From Pannonibacter tanglangensis (lineage in GTDB: Bacteria; Pseudomonadota; Alphaproteobacteria; Rhizobiales; Stappiaceae), in NCBI RefSeq assembly GCF_009915685.1, contig NZ_JAABLP010000003.1: a stretch of DNA of 64,000 nucleotides; one strand, 5' to 3'. The translations under genes and the position numbers were made by a program. The notes under the pieces were generated by a model, which saw only the letters and a list, made by a program, of their open reading frames with translations, ran no database searches and had not been told where the DNA came from. Shown here piece by piece: positions 1-7,597 of this stretch. The first letter of the stretch is position 1, and each line of letters begins with the position of its first letter.

Positions 1-573
1 GGGAACCAGCACGATCTTCGGATCACGGCCGGCGGCGATATGCGCGGCCTTGATCGCCATCATGCCGCACTGTTCGCCATGCGCGCCGGCCTTCGGGCTC
101 ATGGCGACGGCGGAGGTGCCGGTCAGTTCCATCAGCCAGTCGCCCAGCTCCGAGATCAGCTCGACGGCACCCTTGACGGTGGACAGCGGCTGCAGCGGGT
201 GGATGTCACCGAAGCCCGGCACGCGCGCCATCTTCTCGTTGAGGCGCGGGTTGTGCTTCATGGTGCAGGAGCCGAGCGGATAGAGCCCCGCATCGATGGC
301 GTAGTTGTTGCGCGACAGGCGCACGTAGTGACGCATCGTCTCCGGCTCGGACAGGCCCGGCAGGCCGATGCCCGACTTGCGCGCATGGGCGCCAAGCTCG
401 GCCTCGAAGGCTTCCGGCTCGTCCAGATCGACGCCGGTCACATCCAGGCGGCCGATCTCGAACAGCAGCGGCTCTTCCATGTCGAGCGCGCGGTTGCCGG
501 TGAAGGTCTTGGGACGGAATGCGGACCCGGCATCGCCGGCGGCCGTCGGACGGCCCTGGGTGTTCATGCTCAT
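1..573 (-). CDS. gcvPB: Glycine dehydrogenase (decarboxylating) subunit 2, N-terminal part, cut by window edge
   Basis: Beta subunit of the two-subunit P-protein of the glycine cleavage system, which decarboxylates glycine and passes the aminomethyl group to lipoyl-GcvH. The visible 191 residues begin MSMNTQGRPT and contain the family block around LYPLGSCTMKHNPR (about residues 98-111) and the SPKAGAHGEQCGMMAIKAAH region. The family is about 500 residues, so the PLP-lysine half lies beyond position 1. The ATG (573-571) overlaps the stop of the small upstream ORF as ATGA. A purine-rich Shine-Dalgarno (GAAGAGGGGGG) lies 7 nt upstream, inside the AT-rich insert. A second in-frame ATG follows two codons later. 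The sequence fits the family well; only the upstream junction is unusual. Confidence 0.95.
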   Translation of the reverse strand, partial: MSMNTQGRPTAAGDAGSAFRPKTFTGNRALDMEEPLLFEIGRLDVTGVDLDEPEAFEAELGAHARKSGIGLPGLSEPETMRHYVRLSRNNYAIDAGLYPLGSCTMKHNPRLNEKMARVPGFGDIHPLQPLSTVKGAVELISELGDWLMELTGTSAVAMSPKAGAHGEQCGMMAIKAAHIAAGRDPKIVLVP

Positions 574-577
574 GCCA
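568..577. repeat. Left 10-bp direct repeat bracketing the AT-rich insert
   Basis: GCTCATGCCA on the plus strand (TGGCATGAGC on the coding strand). It is identical to 894-903 and contains the gcvPB ATG and the end of the 109-codon ORF. With its partner it bounds 316 bp of AT-rich sequence (578-893). It resembles a target-site duplication or a recombination footprint. Confidence 0.75.
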
Positions 578-899
578 AAGCCCCCCTCTTCTCGTGATAA
601 ACTCGCAAGAAACCTAAGAAGAAATCCGCGTATGCACTTGTAATTCTCTCAAGAGAGCTCTTCTTTACGTTATAAAAATTCACCCCAGTATACTGATCTA
701 TTTTCCTGTATTTTTCGAACAATTTTTTAAACTCAAGGTATTCAGCCTTGCACTCCTCAGGAATATTTTCATCCCGAAGATGAATAAGCTGATCCTTATA
801 GGCAATTGCGATAGCTTCTCGATGATCATAACGCGGCGAAAGCATCAATCGCATTGCTTCTGAGCATTTCTCGTAGCAGTAGATCCAATGAAAGCTCAT
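570..899 (-). CDS. Uncharacterised 109-residue protein inserted between gcvPA and gcvPB
   Basis: I do not recognise this protein. It starts MSFHWIYCYEKCSEAMRL, has two Cys (residues 8 and 12) and is rich in Lys, Glu, Tyr and Phe, with a predicted helical, soluble look and no signal or membrane segment. G+C by hand count over 601-840 is about 38 percent, far below the neighbouring gcv genes. Its ATG (899-897) overlaps the gcvPA TGA and its TGA (572-570) overlaps the gcvPB ATG, both as ATGA. It uses the Shine-Dalgarno AAGGAGG at the end of gcvPA, 7 nt before its ATG. Exact 10-bp direct repeats at 568-577 and 894-903 bracket the unit. The intact frame and double coupling argue that it is translated; function unknown, horizontal origin inferred. 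Confidence 0.7.
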   Translation of the reverse strand: MSFHWIYCYEKCSEAMRLMLSPRYDHREAIAIAYKDQLIHLRDENIPEECKAEYLEFKKLFEKYRKIDQYTGVNFYNVKKSSLERITSAYADFFLGFLRVYHEKRGALA

Positions 900-903
900 G
901 CCA
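894..903. repeat. Right 10-bp direct repeat bracketing the AT-rich insert
   Basis: Second exact copy of GCTCATGCCA, 326 bp from the first. It contains the gcvPA stop and the ATG of the 109-codon ORF. Collapsing the two copies to one would rejoin gcvPA to gcvPB with a 4-bp ATGA overlap. Confidence 0.75.
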
Positions 904-2242
904 GCACCTCCTTGAGGGCGGCTGCAAAGGCAGCCCGGTCTTCGTCGGTGTTGATTTCGGTCGAGGCGACCACGAGAAGGTTGGCAAGGTCCGCCTTGCC
1001 CGGCTCGAGGCGCGACACCGGCAGGCCGGCGATGATGCCACGGGCCGCAAGCGCCTCGACGACGTCATGCGCCGGCTTCGGCAGCCTGACGGTGAACTCG
1101 TTGAAATAGGCCTTGTTGAGGACTTCGACGCCGGCAATGGCCGAGAGCTGCTTTTTCAGCTTCACCGCATTGGCGTGGTTGATCCGGGCCAGACGCGTCA
1201 GGCCGGCTTCGCCGAGCAGCGTCATGTGGATCGTGAAGGCCAGCGCGCAGAGGCCGGAGTTGGTGCAGATGTTCGACGTCGCCTTCTCGCGGCGGATGTG
1301 CTGCTCGCGGGTGGAGAGGGTGAGCACGAAGCCGCGCTTGCCTTCCGCATCCACGGTCTCGCCGCACAGACGCCCCGGCATCTGCCGCATGTACTTCTGC
1401 TTCGTGGCGAAGAGGCCGACGTAGGGACCGCCGAAGTTGAGGCCGTTGCCGATGGACTGGCCTTCGCCGACGACGATGTCCGCGCCTTGCGCCCCCGGCG
1501 ACTCGATCAGGCCGAGCGAGACGACTTCCGTGAAGACGGCGATCAGCAGCGCGCCATGGGCCTGCGCCTTTTCGGCAATCGGCTTCAGGTCGATGATCTG
1601 GCCGTAGAAGGACGGCGACTGCACGACGACGCAGGAGGTCTCGCCATCGATGGCGGCGAGGATGTCCTCGGTGCCCATCGGGTCGGCCGGCAGGGACACG
1701 ACCTTGTCGCCGGAGAGGTTCGACAGGCCCTCGACCACGGCGCGGTACTGAGGATGCAGGCCGCCGGAGATCACCGCCTTGTTGCGGCGGGTGACGCGGT
1801 GGGCCATCAGCACGGCCTCGCCGGTGCCGGTCGAGCCGTCATACATGGAGGCGTTGGCGACTTCCATGCCGGTGAGGCGGGCAACCTGGGTCTGGAACTC
1901 GAACAGGTACTGCAGCGTGCCCTGCGTGATTTCCGGCTGATACGGCGTGTAGGAGGTCAGGAACTCCGAGCGCTGGATCAGGTGATCGACGGTTGCCGGC
2001 ACGTGGTGGCGGTAGGCGCCGGCCCCCACGAAGAAGGGCACCGAGCCGGCAGCGACGTTCTTGCCCGCCAGGCGGTTGAGGTGACGCTCCACCTCGATCT
2101 CCGACTTGCGCGTCGGCAGGTTGACAAGCCCCTTCAGCCGGGCGGCCTCGGGAATGTCGGCAAAGAGGTCATCGATGGAAGACACGCCGACCCGGGCCAG
2201 CATGTCGGCGCGGTCGGTGTCGGAAAGCGGCAGATAACGCAT
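896..2242 (-). CDS. gcvPA: Glycine dehydrogenase (decarboxylating) subunit 1
   Basis: Alpha subunit of the split P-protein of the glycine cleavage system; it pairs with GcvPB. At 448 residues it is full length for the family (about 440-450). It begins MRYLPLSDTDRADMLARVGV, the usual GcvPA N terminus, and carries the conserved FVGAGAYRHHVPATVDHL and TSYTPYQPEITQGTLQYLFEFQT blocks (about residues 71-120) and NICTNSGLCALAFT (about 320). ATG start with AAGGA upstream. The last codons contain AAGGAGG, an ideal Shine-Dalgarno for whatever starts at the overlapping ATG: now the 109-codon insert, formerly probably gcvPB. The gap to the preceding osmC-like gene is 77 nt, consistent with one operon. 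Confidence 0.97.
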   Translation of the reverse strand: MRYLPLSDTDRADMLARVGVSSIDDLFADIPEAARLKGLVNLPTRKSEIEVERHLNRLAGKNVAAGSVPFFVGAGAYRHHVPATVDHLIQRSEFLTSYTPYQPEITQGTLQYLFEFQTQVARLTGMEVANASMYDGSTGTGEAVLMAHRVTRRNKAVISGGLHPQYRAVVEGLSNLSGDKVVSLPADPMGTEDILAAIDGETSCVVVQSPSFYGQIIDLKPIAEKAQAHGALLIAVFTEVVSLGLIESPGAQGADIVVGEGQSIGNGLNFGGPYVGLFATKQKYMRQMPGRLCGETVDAEGKRGFVLTLSTREQHIRREKATSNICTNSGLCALAFTIHMTLLGEAGLTRLARINHANAVKLKKQLSAIAGVEVLNKAYFNEFTVRLPKPAHDVVEALAARGIIAGLPVSRLEPGKADLANLLVVASTEINTDEDRAAFAAALKEVLA

Positions 2243-2319
2243 CGTCTGGTGCGTCCTTCTTCGGCGTTACGGGAGCATGCTGGAGACGCAGGGACGGCGC
2301 AGGCGGCCGCCCCGGGCGG

Positions 2320-2805
2320 TCAGGGTGCAATGAGGCGCAGGGGTTCCGGCGCCACGACAACGTCGCATTTCACCGAGTTGGCGATGAAACACACCTCATG
2401 CGCCTTGTCGTGCAGGTCGGTCAGCCAGGTGGGATCGGGCAGCTCGGCCGCGCGAAGGGTGAGCAACGGGCGCAGGGTCACCTTGGTGACGGCCATGCGA
2501 CCGGGAGCGATCCGCTCCATCAGCCCTTCGGCCTGGTCCTCGTAGGCGTCGATCAGGAGACCTCCCCGACGGGCAAGGTCGAGGAAGGTCAGCATGTGAC
2601 ACGAGGACAGGGCCGCGACGAGTGCCTCTTCCGGGTCGACCGCCGCTGGCACCGAATAGGGCAGCGGCACGACATGGGGCGAGGAGGAGGCGGGCACATC
2701 CACGCCGCCGTCAAAGCGCCAGAGGTGACCGCGGGAGTATTTTCCCGGCTTGAAGTCACCTTCCATGCGCCAGTAGACGCCAGCCTTGTAGATGTGACCG
2801 CCCAT
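2320..2805 (-). CDS. OsmC/Ohr-family protein (organic hydroperoxide detoxification type)
   Basis: OsmC-fold protein, a family of thiol peroxidases that reduce organic hydroperoxides with two cysteines. The 161 residues contain the typical PEEALVAALSSCHMLTFL block with the first Cys near residue 80, and a second Cys in SVKCDVVV near the C terminus, as expected. The GGHIYKAGVYWRM start and the KYSRGHLWRFDGG segment are common in the alphaproteobacterial 'OsmC family' group. I chose the ATG at 2805, 4 nt after the gcvH stop, rather than an upstream in-frame start that would extend into gcvH. It lies inside the gcv operon between gcvH and gcvPA, so it is probably co-transcribed under the glycine riboswitch. 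Substrate unknown. Confidence 0.88.
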   Translation of the reverse strand: MGGHIYKAGVYWRMEGDFKPGKYSRGHLWRFDGGVDVPASSSPHVVPLPYSVPAAVDPEEALVAALSSCHMLTFLDLARRGGLLIDAYEDQAEGLMERIAPGRMAVTKVTLRPLLTLRAAELPDPTWLTDLHDKAHEVCFIANSVKCDVVVAPEPLRLIAP

Positions 2806-2809
2806 GGGT

Positions 2810-3181
2810 TTACAGCGTCTCCACGTAAGCCTTGTAGGACGCTGCATCCATCAGACCGGCCAACTGACCCTTGTCGGCGATCTTGAGCTTGACGAACCAG
2901 GCGCCCCCTTCGGGATCCTCGTTCACGTTGGCCGGGCTGTCCACCAACGCCGCGTTGGTCTCGATCACTTCGCCGTCGATCGGGGCATAAACCTCGCTGG
3001 CGGCCTTCACCGACTCCACCACGGCGGCCTCGTCGCCCTGCTTCAGCGCCTTGCCGGTGTCCGGCAGCTCGACATAGACGACATCGCCCAGCTGGCTCTG
3101 GGCGTAGTCGGTGATGCCGACAGTGGCGACGTCGCCGTCAACGGCAATCCACTCGTGGTCCTTGGAGTAGTAGGTGGTCAT
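2810..3181 (-). CDS. gcvH: Glycine cleavage system H protein
   Basis: Lipoyl carrier protein that shuttles the aminomethyl and dihydrolipoyl groups between P-, T- and L-proteins. Its 123 residues match family length. It begins MTTYYSKDHEWIAVDGD, has the GITDYAQSQLGDVVYVELPD strand, and has the lipoylated Lys in VVESVKAASEVYAPIDGEV (about residue 63). The ATG is preceded by GGAGA. It follows gcvT by 39 nt and is followed 4 nt later by the osmC-like gene. Confidence 0.98.
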   Translation of the reverse strand: MTTYYSKDHEWIAVDGDVATVGITDYAQSQLGDVVYVELPDTGKALKQGDEAAVVESVKAASEVYAPIDGEVIETNAALVDSPANVNEDPEGGAWFVKLKIADKGQLAGLMDAASYKAYVETL

Positions 3182-3220
3182 TTCGTCAGTCTCCGGAAGT
3201 TATGCGGTACGGATCGGGGG

Positions 3221-4384
3221 TCACGCCCTGGCGGCGCGGACATAGCGGTGGGGAACGATCGGCATCTCGACGACGGTCGCCTCGAGCTCCTTGCCGCGCA
3301 CGACAAGGGCGAGCTTCGTGCCCGGGGCCGCATGGGCCGCTGCGACATAGCCCATGGCAACAGGCACGCCAGCCGTCGGGCCGAAGCCGCCGGAGGTGAC
3401 GATGCCGACGGTGTCGCCGCCGGGAACCTTGATCTCGGCGCCCTCGCGGGCCGGCGCGCGGCCGTCGAGCCGCAGGCCGACGCGCTTGCGGGCCGGGCCG
3501 TCAGCCAGCTCTTGCCGGATCCGGGCAGCACCGGGGAAGCCGCCTTCCTCGCGGCGGCGCTTCTGCAGGATGAAGGTGATGTCGCCCTCGACCGGCGAGG
3601 TGGTCTCGTCGAGATCATGGCCGTAAAGGCACAGACCGGCCTCGAGGCGCAGGCTGTCGCGGGCACCAAGACCGATCGGCTTGACGCGCTCATCGGCCAG
3701 GAGCGCGCGGGTGATCGCCTCGGCCTTGTCGGCCGGAACGGACATCTCGACGCCGTCCTCGCCGGTGTAGCCGGAGCGGGATACGTGGCAACGGATGCCG
3801 TCGAAGTCCATCCAGTCCGCGGTCATGAAGGCAAGCTCGGCCGCCTTCGGCGCATGGGCGGCCACGGCGGCCACGGCCTCGGGGCCCTGCACCGCGATCA
3901 GCGCCCGGTCCTCGATCAGCTCGAGGCGGACATTGGCCGGCAGGGCGGCGCGGATCAGCGGGTAGTCCACGTCCTTGCGCGAGGCGTTGACGACGAGGAA
4001 CAGACGCCCGTCATCGGCGGCCGCGACGGGACGGGTCACCATGAGGTCATCGACGATGCCGCCATCGGCATTCAGAAGGACGGTGTAGCGCTGCTTGCCG
4101 CGGCCCAGTTCAACCATGTTGGAGGGAACCAGCGCTTCCAGCGCACGGGCCGTGGTCTCGTGGTCCGGCCCGATCAGCCAGGCCTGGCCCATGTGCGACA
4201 CGTCAAACAGACCGGCGGCCGCACGGGTGTGCTGGTGCTCGGTCATGATGCCGGTGGGGTACTGGACGGGCATGTCGTAGCCCGCGAAGGGCACCATGCG
4301 CGCACCAAGCTCGACATGCAGGTCGTAAAGGGGGGTGCGCTTGAGATCCGCCGCGTCGGCGGCGTGGGAATCGGTCGTGCCCAT
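3221..4384 (-). CDS. gcvT: Aminomethyltransferase (glycine cleavage T protein)
   Basis: Takes the aminomethyl group from GcvH and transfers the methylene to tetrahydrofolate, releasing ammonia. The 387 residues match the family. Visible motifs are the LKRTPLYDLHVELGARMVPFAGYDMPVQY N-terminal block, HMGQAWLIGP, SRSGYTGEDGVEM (folate-site region, about residues 197-209), LGARDSLRLEAGLCLYGHDLDE and the C-terminal barrel domain GIVTSGGFGPT. I took the ATG at 4384 (GAGGACC upstream) rather than the TTG one codon before. It is the first gene after the glycine riboswitch, so its expression should follow glycine. Confidence 0.97.
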   Translation of the reverse strand: MGTTDSHAADAADLKRTPLYDLHVELGARMVPFAGYDMPVQYPTGIMTEHQHTRAAAGLFDVSHMGQAWLIGPDHETTARALEALVPSNMVELGRGKQRYTVLLNADGGIVDDLMVTRPVAAADDGRLFLVVNASRKDVDYPLIRAALPANVRLELIEDRALIAVQGPEAVAAVAAHAPKAAELAFMTADWMDFDGIRCHVSRSGYTGEDGVEMSVPADKAEAITRALLADERVKPIGLGARDSLRLEAGLCLYGHDLDETTSPVEGDITFILQKRRREEGGFPGAARIRQELADGPARKRVGLRLDGRAPAREGAEIKVPGGDTVGIVTSGGFGPTAGVPVAMGYVAAAHAAPGTKLALVVRGKELEATVVEMPIVPHRYVRAARA

Positions 4385-4441
4385 CAAAGGTCCTCGTCGT
4401 CAGTGGCGCCGGGACGGACCGCGAGCGACCCATCCGCAACC

Positions 4442-4676
4442 CCCTCTGTCCGAGAACCTGAGAGATTTCCCGACCACGCCCGGGTCTAGTTCCAGGGCGG
4501 CGCCGGTTACTCCTTCGGTGAGCGATCCGGCACGAGCCAGCGCGCTGCTTTCCAGAGCGTCGAAGCGAAGCGGTCCTTTTGCCTGAGAGTTTCCGGGGCG
4601 GTTGCTCCTTCGGCGCTGGTGCCCGCGACCGCCGTCATGCCTGACAGCGCCCCCTCGACCAGCCTCTCCCGCTGTC
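4442..4676 (-). ncRNA. Tandem glycine riboswitch upstream of gcvT
   Basis: On the minus strand the leader contains two glycine aptamers in series. The first (about 4676-4575) has GCGGGAGAGGCTGG, CGCCGAAGGAGCAACC and CTCTCAGGCAAAAGGACC. The second (about 4560-4444) has CACCGAAGGAGTAACCGGCG and CTCTCAGG followed by a closing strand ending in GGACAGAG. These are the hallmark blocks of the cooperative two-aptamer class that turns on gcv operons when glycine is plentiful. About 55 nt remain before gcvT for the expression platform; I see no clear terminator there, so translational control is possible. Confidence 0.93.
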
Positions 4677-4829
4677 GCTTTTTTCAGGGGCATCACAGCC
4701 CCTCACCGACTCGTCACGACCCGAGACGGCGCGCGGATTGTCTGATTCCGCCTTGCAGTTGTCAATACGCGCCGCCCGGCATGGTTTCTTTGCCGGAAAA
4801 GCGCGGAATTCCGCCGGAAACCGCCGGGC

Positions 4830-5462
4830 TCAGCGCCGTGCGCCCGGCTTCTGCGGGCTCTCGTCGAAGCCGAAGACCAGACGCAGACCGGGTTCGCCCG
4901 GCACGACGAAGGACTCATCGACCAGCGTCCACAGCTCGGCCGGCGCACCGCTGCCGACCGTGACAGGGATCGAGAACATCTGCGTCTGCAGCGGGGCGTC
5001 CGTCTCCGACCCGCGCAGCAGCGACACGCGCACCGGCAGCACGATCTCGCCCCCCGGCCAGACCGGCCCCGGCGTGACGCGGCCCGACAGCCCGATCTTG
5101 ACCATCACCTGATCGCCGACGCGGCGGCAGTCGCGCGCCCAGTTCTCGATGTTGGCCTGGTAGAGCAGATGGCGGGGATCGTCCTGCTTGCCCTTCTCGT
5201 ATTTCGTGATCAGGAAGGTTTCGGAGCGCAGCTGGAGCCGCGGGCAGTTCGGCTGCTGTTCGAAGGTGCGCGGATCGACCTGGATCGGCCCCTGCCCCGT
5301 GGTGACGATGCTGGTGACGACGCTGCCCGAGCCGGAGGACGGCGTGGTCGGCGCGGTGTCGTCACCCGTCAGGCCGCAGCCGGCCAGAAGCCCCGCCACC
5401 GCAAGGACGGCTGCCAGGCGGCGCGGCGACGGACGGACGGCGGGGCTCTTGGCGTTCAGCAT
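4830..5462 (-). CDS. Putative lipoprotein of unknown function
   Basis: I do not recognise a named family. The protein has a basic N terminus, a hydrophobic stretch and a lipobox (AGLLAGCGL), so it should be acylated at the Cys about 30 residues in and anchored in the envelope. A Thr/Ser/Gly-rich linker follows, then a globular region of about 150 residues with a single Cys pair candidate (NCPRL and RDCRR). ATG at 5462 chosen; a GTG four codons upstream is possible. It diverges from ispH, and the gcv riboswitch region lies beyond its 3' end. The 4700-4829 gap holds nothing else I can name. Confidence 0.8.
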   Translation of the reverse strand: MLNAKSPAVRPSPRRLAAVLAVAGLLAGCGLTGDDTAPTTPSSGSGSVVTSIVTTGQGPIQVDPRTFEQQPNCPRLQLRSETFLITKYEKGKQDDPRHLLYQANIENWARDCRRVGDQVMVKIGLSGRVTPGPVWPGGEIVLPVRVSLLRGSETDAPLQTQMFSIPVTVGSGAPAELWTLVDESFVVPGEPGLRLVFGFDESPQKPGARR

Positions 5463-5623
5463 GCGATTGTCCACTCGTTCACGAAAGAAATCGGCCCGTG
5501 TCTATATCAGGTCACCCGAAGCTTGGCGAGCGCCGCCGGAGGCAGGCCGGACGTTCGGTTTCACTTGACAGTCCCGGGGTGCATCACTCTATTGCGCCCA
5601 TGAGCCACGCTCAAGGATCCGTC

Positions 5624-6625
5624 ATGACCGAACCGACTGGGGCCCTTCCGGCCCTGGCAGTGAAACTGTGCGCGCCGCGCGGCTTCTGCGCCGGCGTCGA
5701 CCGTGCCATCCAGATCGTCGAACTGGCGCTCGCCAAATATGGCGCGCCGGTCTACGTGCGGCACGAGATCGTGCACAACCGCTTCGTGGTCGACGGGCTC
5801 AAGGCCAAGGGAGCCGTGTTTGTCGAGGAACTCGACGAGATCCCCGCCGGCCACCGCGAGCGTCCGGTGATCTTTTCCGCCCATGGCGTGCCGAAGTCCG
5901 TGCCGGAAGACGCGCGCGGCCGGAACATGTTCTATCTCGATGCCACCTGCCCGCTGGTTTCCAAGGTGCACAAGGAAGCCGAGATCCATTTCCGCCGGGA
6001 CCGCGAGATCCTGCTGATCGGTCATGCCGGTCATCCGGAGGTGATCGGCACCATGGGCCAGCTGCCGGAGGGCACGGTCTCGCTGATCGAGACCGAGGAC
6101 GATGCCCGCAGCTTCCAGCCGAAGACCGGCCGCCAGCTCGCCTTCATCACCCAGACGACCCTGTCGGTGGACGACACCAAGGGCATCGTCGAGGTGCTGC
6201 GCGACCGCTTCCCCGACATCGTCGCCCCGCACAAGGAAGACATCTGCTACGCCACCACGAACCGCCAGGATGCGGTGAAGGTGGTGGCCCCGATGGTGGA
6301 CGCCATGATCGTGGTGGGGGCCCCGAATTCCTCCAACTCGCAGCGCCTGCGGGAAGTCGCCGAGCGCGCGGGCTGCCCGCGCGCCGTGCTGGTGCAGCGC
6401 GCCTCCGAGCTGGACTGGGCCGATTTCGCCGGCATCCGCAGCCTCGGCCTGACCGCCGGCGCATCGGCGCCCGAGACGCTGGTCGAGGAAATCATCGCCG
6501 CCTTCGCGGAACGCTTCACCGTTTCGGTGGAAGAGGTGCGCACGGCGGAAGAAACCATAGCCTTCAACCTGCCGCGTGAGCTTCGCCTGATGGCGGAGGC
6601 CCAGAGCGCCAGCGTCGCCGAGTAG
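5624..6625 (+). CDS. ispH: 4-hydroxy-3-methylbut-2-enyl diphosphate reductase
   Basis: Last enzyme of the MEP isoprenoid pathway; an iron-sulfur enzyme that makes IPP and DMAPP. It is 333 residues from the ATG at 5624, which has AAGGA 6 nt upstream; a second ATG at 5600 is possible but less well placed. The three cluster cysteines are in APRGFCAGVDRAI (Cys22), LDATCPLVSKVH (Cys109) and EDICYATTNRQ (about 210). HGVPKSV, SNSQRLREVA and TAGASAPE are also conserved. Followed after 6 nt by thrB, a linkage common in Rhizobiales. Confidence 0.97.
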   Translation: MTEPTGALPALAVKLCAPRGFCAGVDRAIQIVELALAKYGAPVYVRHEIVHNRFVVDGLKAKGAVFVEELDEIPAGHRERPVIFSAHGVPKSVPEDARGRNMFYLDATCPLVSKVHKEAEIHFRRDREILLIGHAGHPEVIGTMGQLPEGTVSLIETEDDARSFQPKTGRQLAFITQTTLSVDDTKGIVEVLRDRFPDIVAPHKEDICYATTNRQDAVKVVAPMVDAMIVVGAPNSSNSQRLREVAERAGCPRAVLVQRASELDWADFAGIRSLGLTAGASAPETLVEEIIAAFAERFTVSVEEVRTAEETIAFNLPRELRLMAEAQSASVAE

Positions 6626-6631
6626 CCCGCC

Positions 6632-7597
6632 ATGGCCGTCTATACCGAAGTAGCCGACGAAGACCTCGCCGCCTTTGTCGCCCGATACGGCATTGGCCGT
6701 CTCCTGTCCTACAAGGGCATTGCCGAGGGCGTGGAGAACTCGAACTTCCTCGTCCACACCGAGGCGGGGCATTTCATCCTGACGCTCTACGAGAAGCGGG
6801 TGAACCCGGCCGACCTGCCGTTCTTCATCGGGCTGATGCAGCATCTGGCCGAGAAGGGCATCAACTGCCCGCAGCCGCTCGAGGCCGAAGACGGGTCGAT
6901 GCTCGGGACCCTCGCCGGCCGGCCGGCCGCCATGGTCACATTCCTCGACGGCATGTGGGTGCGCCGGCCGCGGCTGGAACATTGCGCGGCGCTCGGCCAG
7001 GCGCTGGCGGAGCTGCATCTGGCCGGCCGTGACTTTGGCATGACGCGCAAGAACGCGCTGGATGTCAGCGGCTGGCGTCCGCTCTATGCGGGCTGCGAGG
7101 CGGAGGCCGACACCGTGGTGCCGGGGCTTTCGGCCGAGCTGGCGCAGGAGCTGACCTTCCTGGAAGCCAACTGGCCGAAGGGCCTGCCCGGCGGCGTCAT
7201 CCATGCCGATCTCTTCCCCGACAACGTGTTCTTCCTCGGCACCGAGCTGTCGGGGCTGATCGACTTCTATTTCGCCTGCACCGATGCCCTCGCCTATGAC
7301 GTGGTGATCTGCATCAATGCCTGGTGCTTCGAGGCCGACGGCGCGTTCAACGTCACCAAGGCGCGGGCGCTGCTCAATGCCTATCGCAAGGTGCGGCCTT
7401 TCACGGAAGCCGAGTTTGCAGCGCTTCCGGTGCTCGCGCGCGGCGCGGCGCTGCGCTTCCTGCTCACCCGCCTCTATGACTGGCTGCGCGTGCCGCCGGG
7501 GGCGCTGGTGACGCCGAAGGATCCGACCGAGTATCTGAAGAAGCTGCGCTTCCATCGCAGCGCCACGTCCGCCCGCGACTACGGTCTCGACGGATGA
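6632..7597 (+). CDS. thrB: Homoserine kinase
   Basis: Phosphorylates homoserine for threonine synthesis. This is the type related to choline/aminoglycoside kinases rather than the GHMP type. It has 321 residues beginning MAVYTEVADEDLAAFVARYG, with the GIAEGVENSNFLVHT ATP-loop block, the catalytic VIHADLFPDNVFF motif (about residues 189-201) and LIDFYFACTDALAYDV metal-binding block. Its stop overlaps the rnhA ATG (ATGA). Its pathway partner thrC is in this window on the other strand at 14.2-15.6 kb. Confidence 0.96.
   Translation: MAVYTEVADEDLAAFVARYGIGRLLSYKGIAEGVENSNFLVHTEAGHFILTLYEKRVNPADLPFFIGLMQHLAEKGINCPQPLEAEDGSMLGTLAGRPAAMVTFLDGMWVRRPRLEHCAALGQALAELHLAGRDFGMTRKNALDVSGWRPLYAGCEAEADTVVPGLSAELAQELTFLEANWPKGLPGGVIHADLFPDNVFFLGTELSGLIDFYFACTDALAYDVVICINAWCFEADGAFNVTKARALLNAYRKVRPFTEAEFAALPVLARGAALRFLLTRLYDWLRVPPGALVTPKDPTEYLKKLRFHRSATSARDYGLDG

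Noticed and set aside
854..2545. Plus-strand frame across gcvPA
   Set aside because: Antisense shadow of gcvPA; no recognisable protein.
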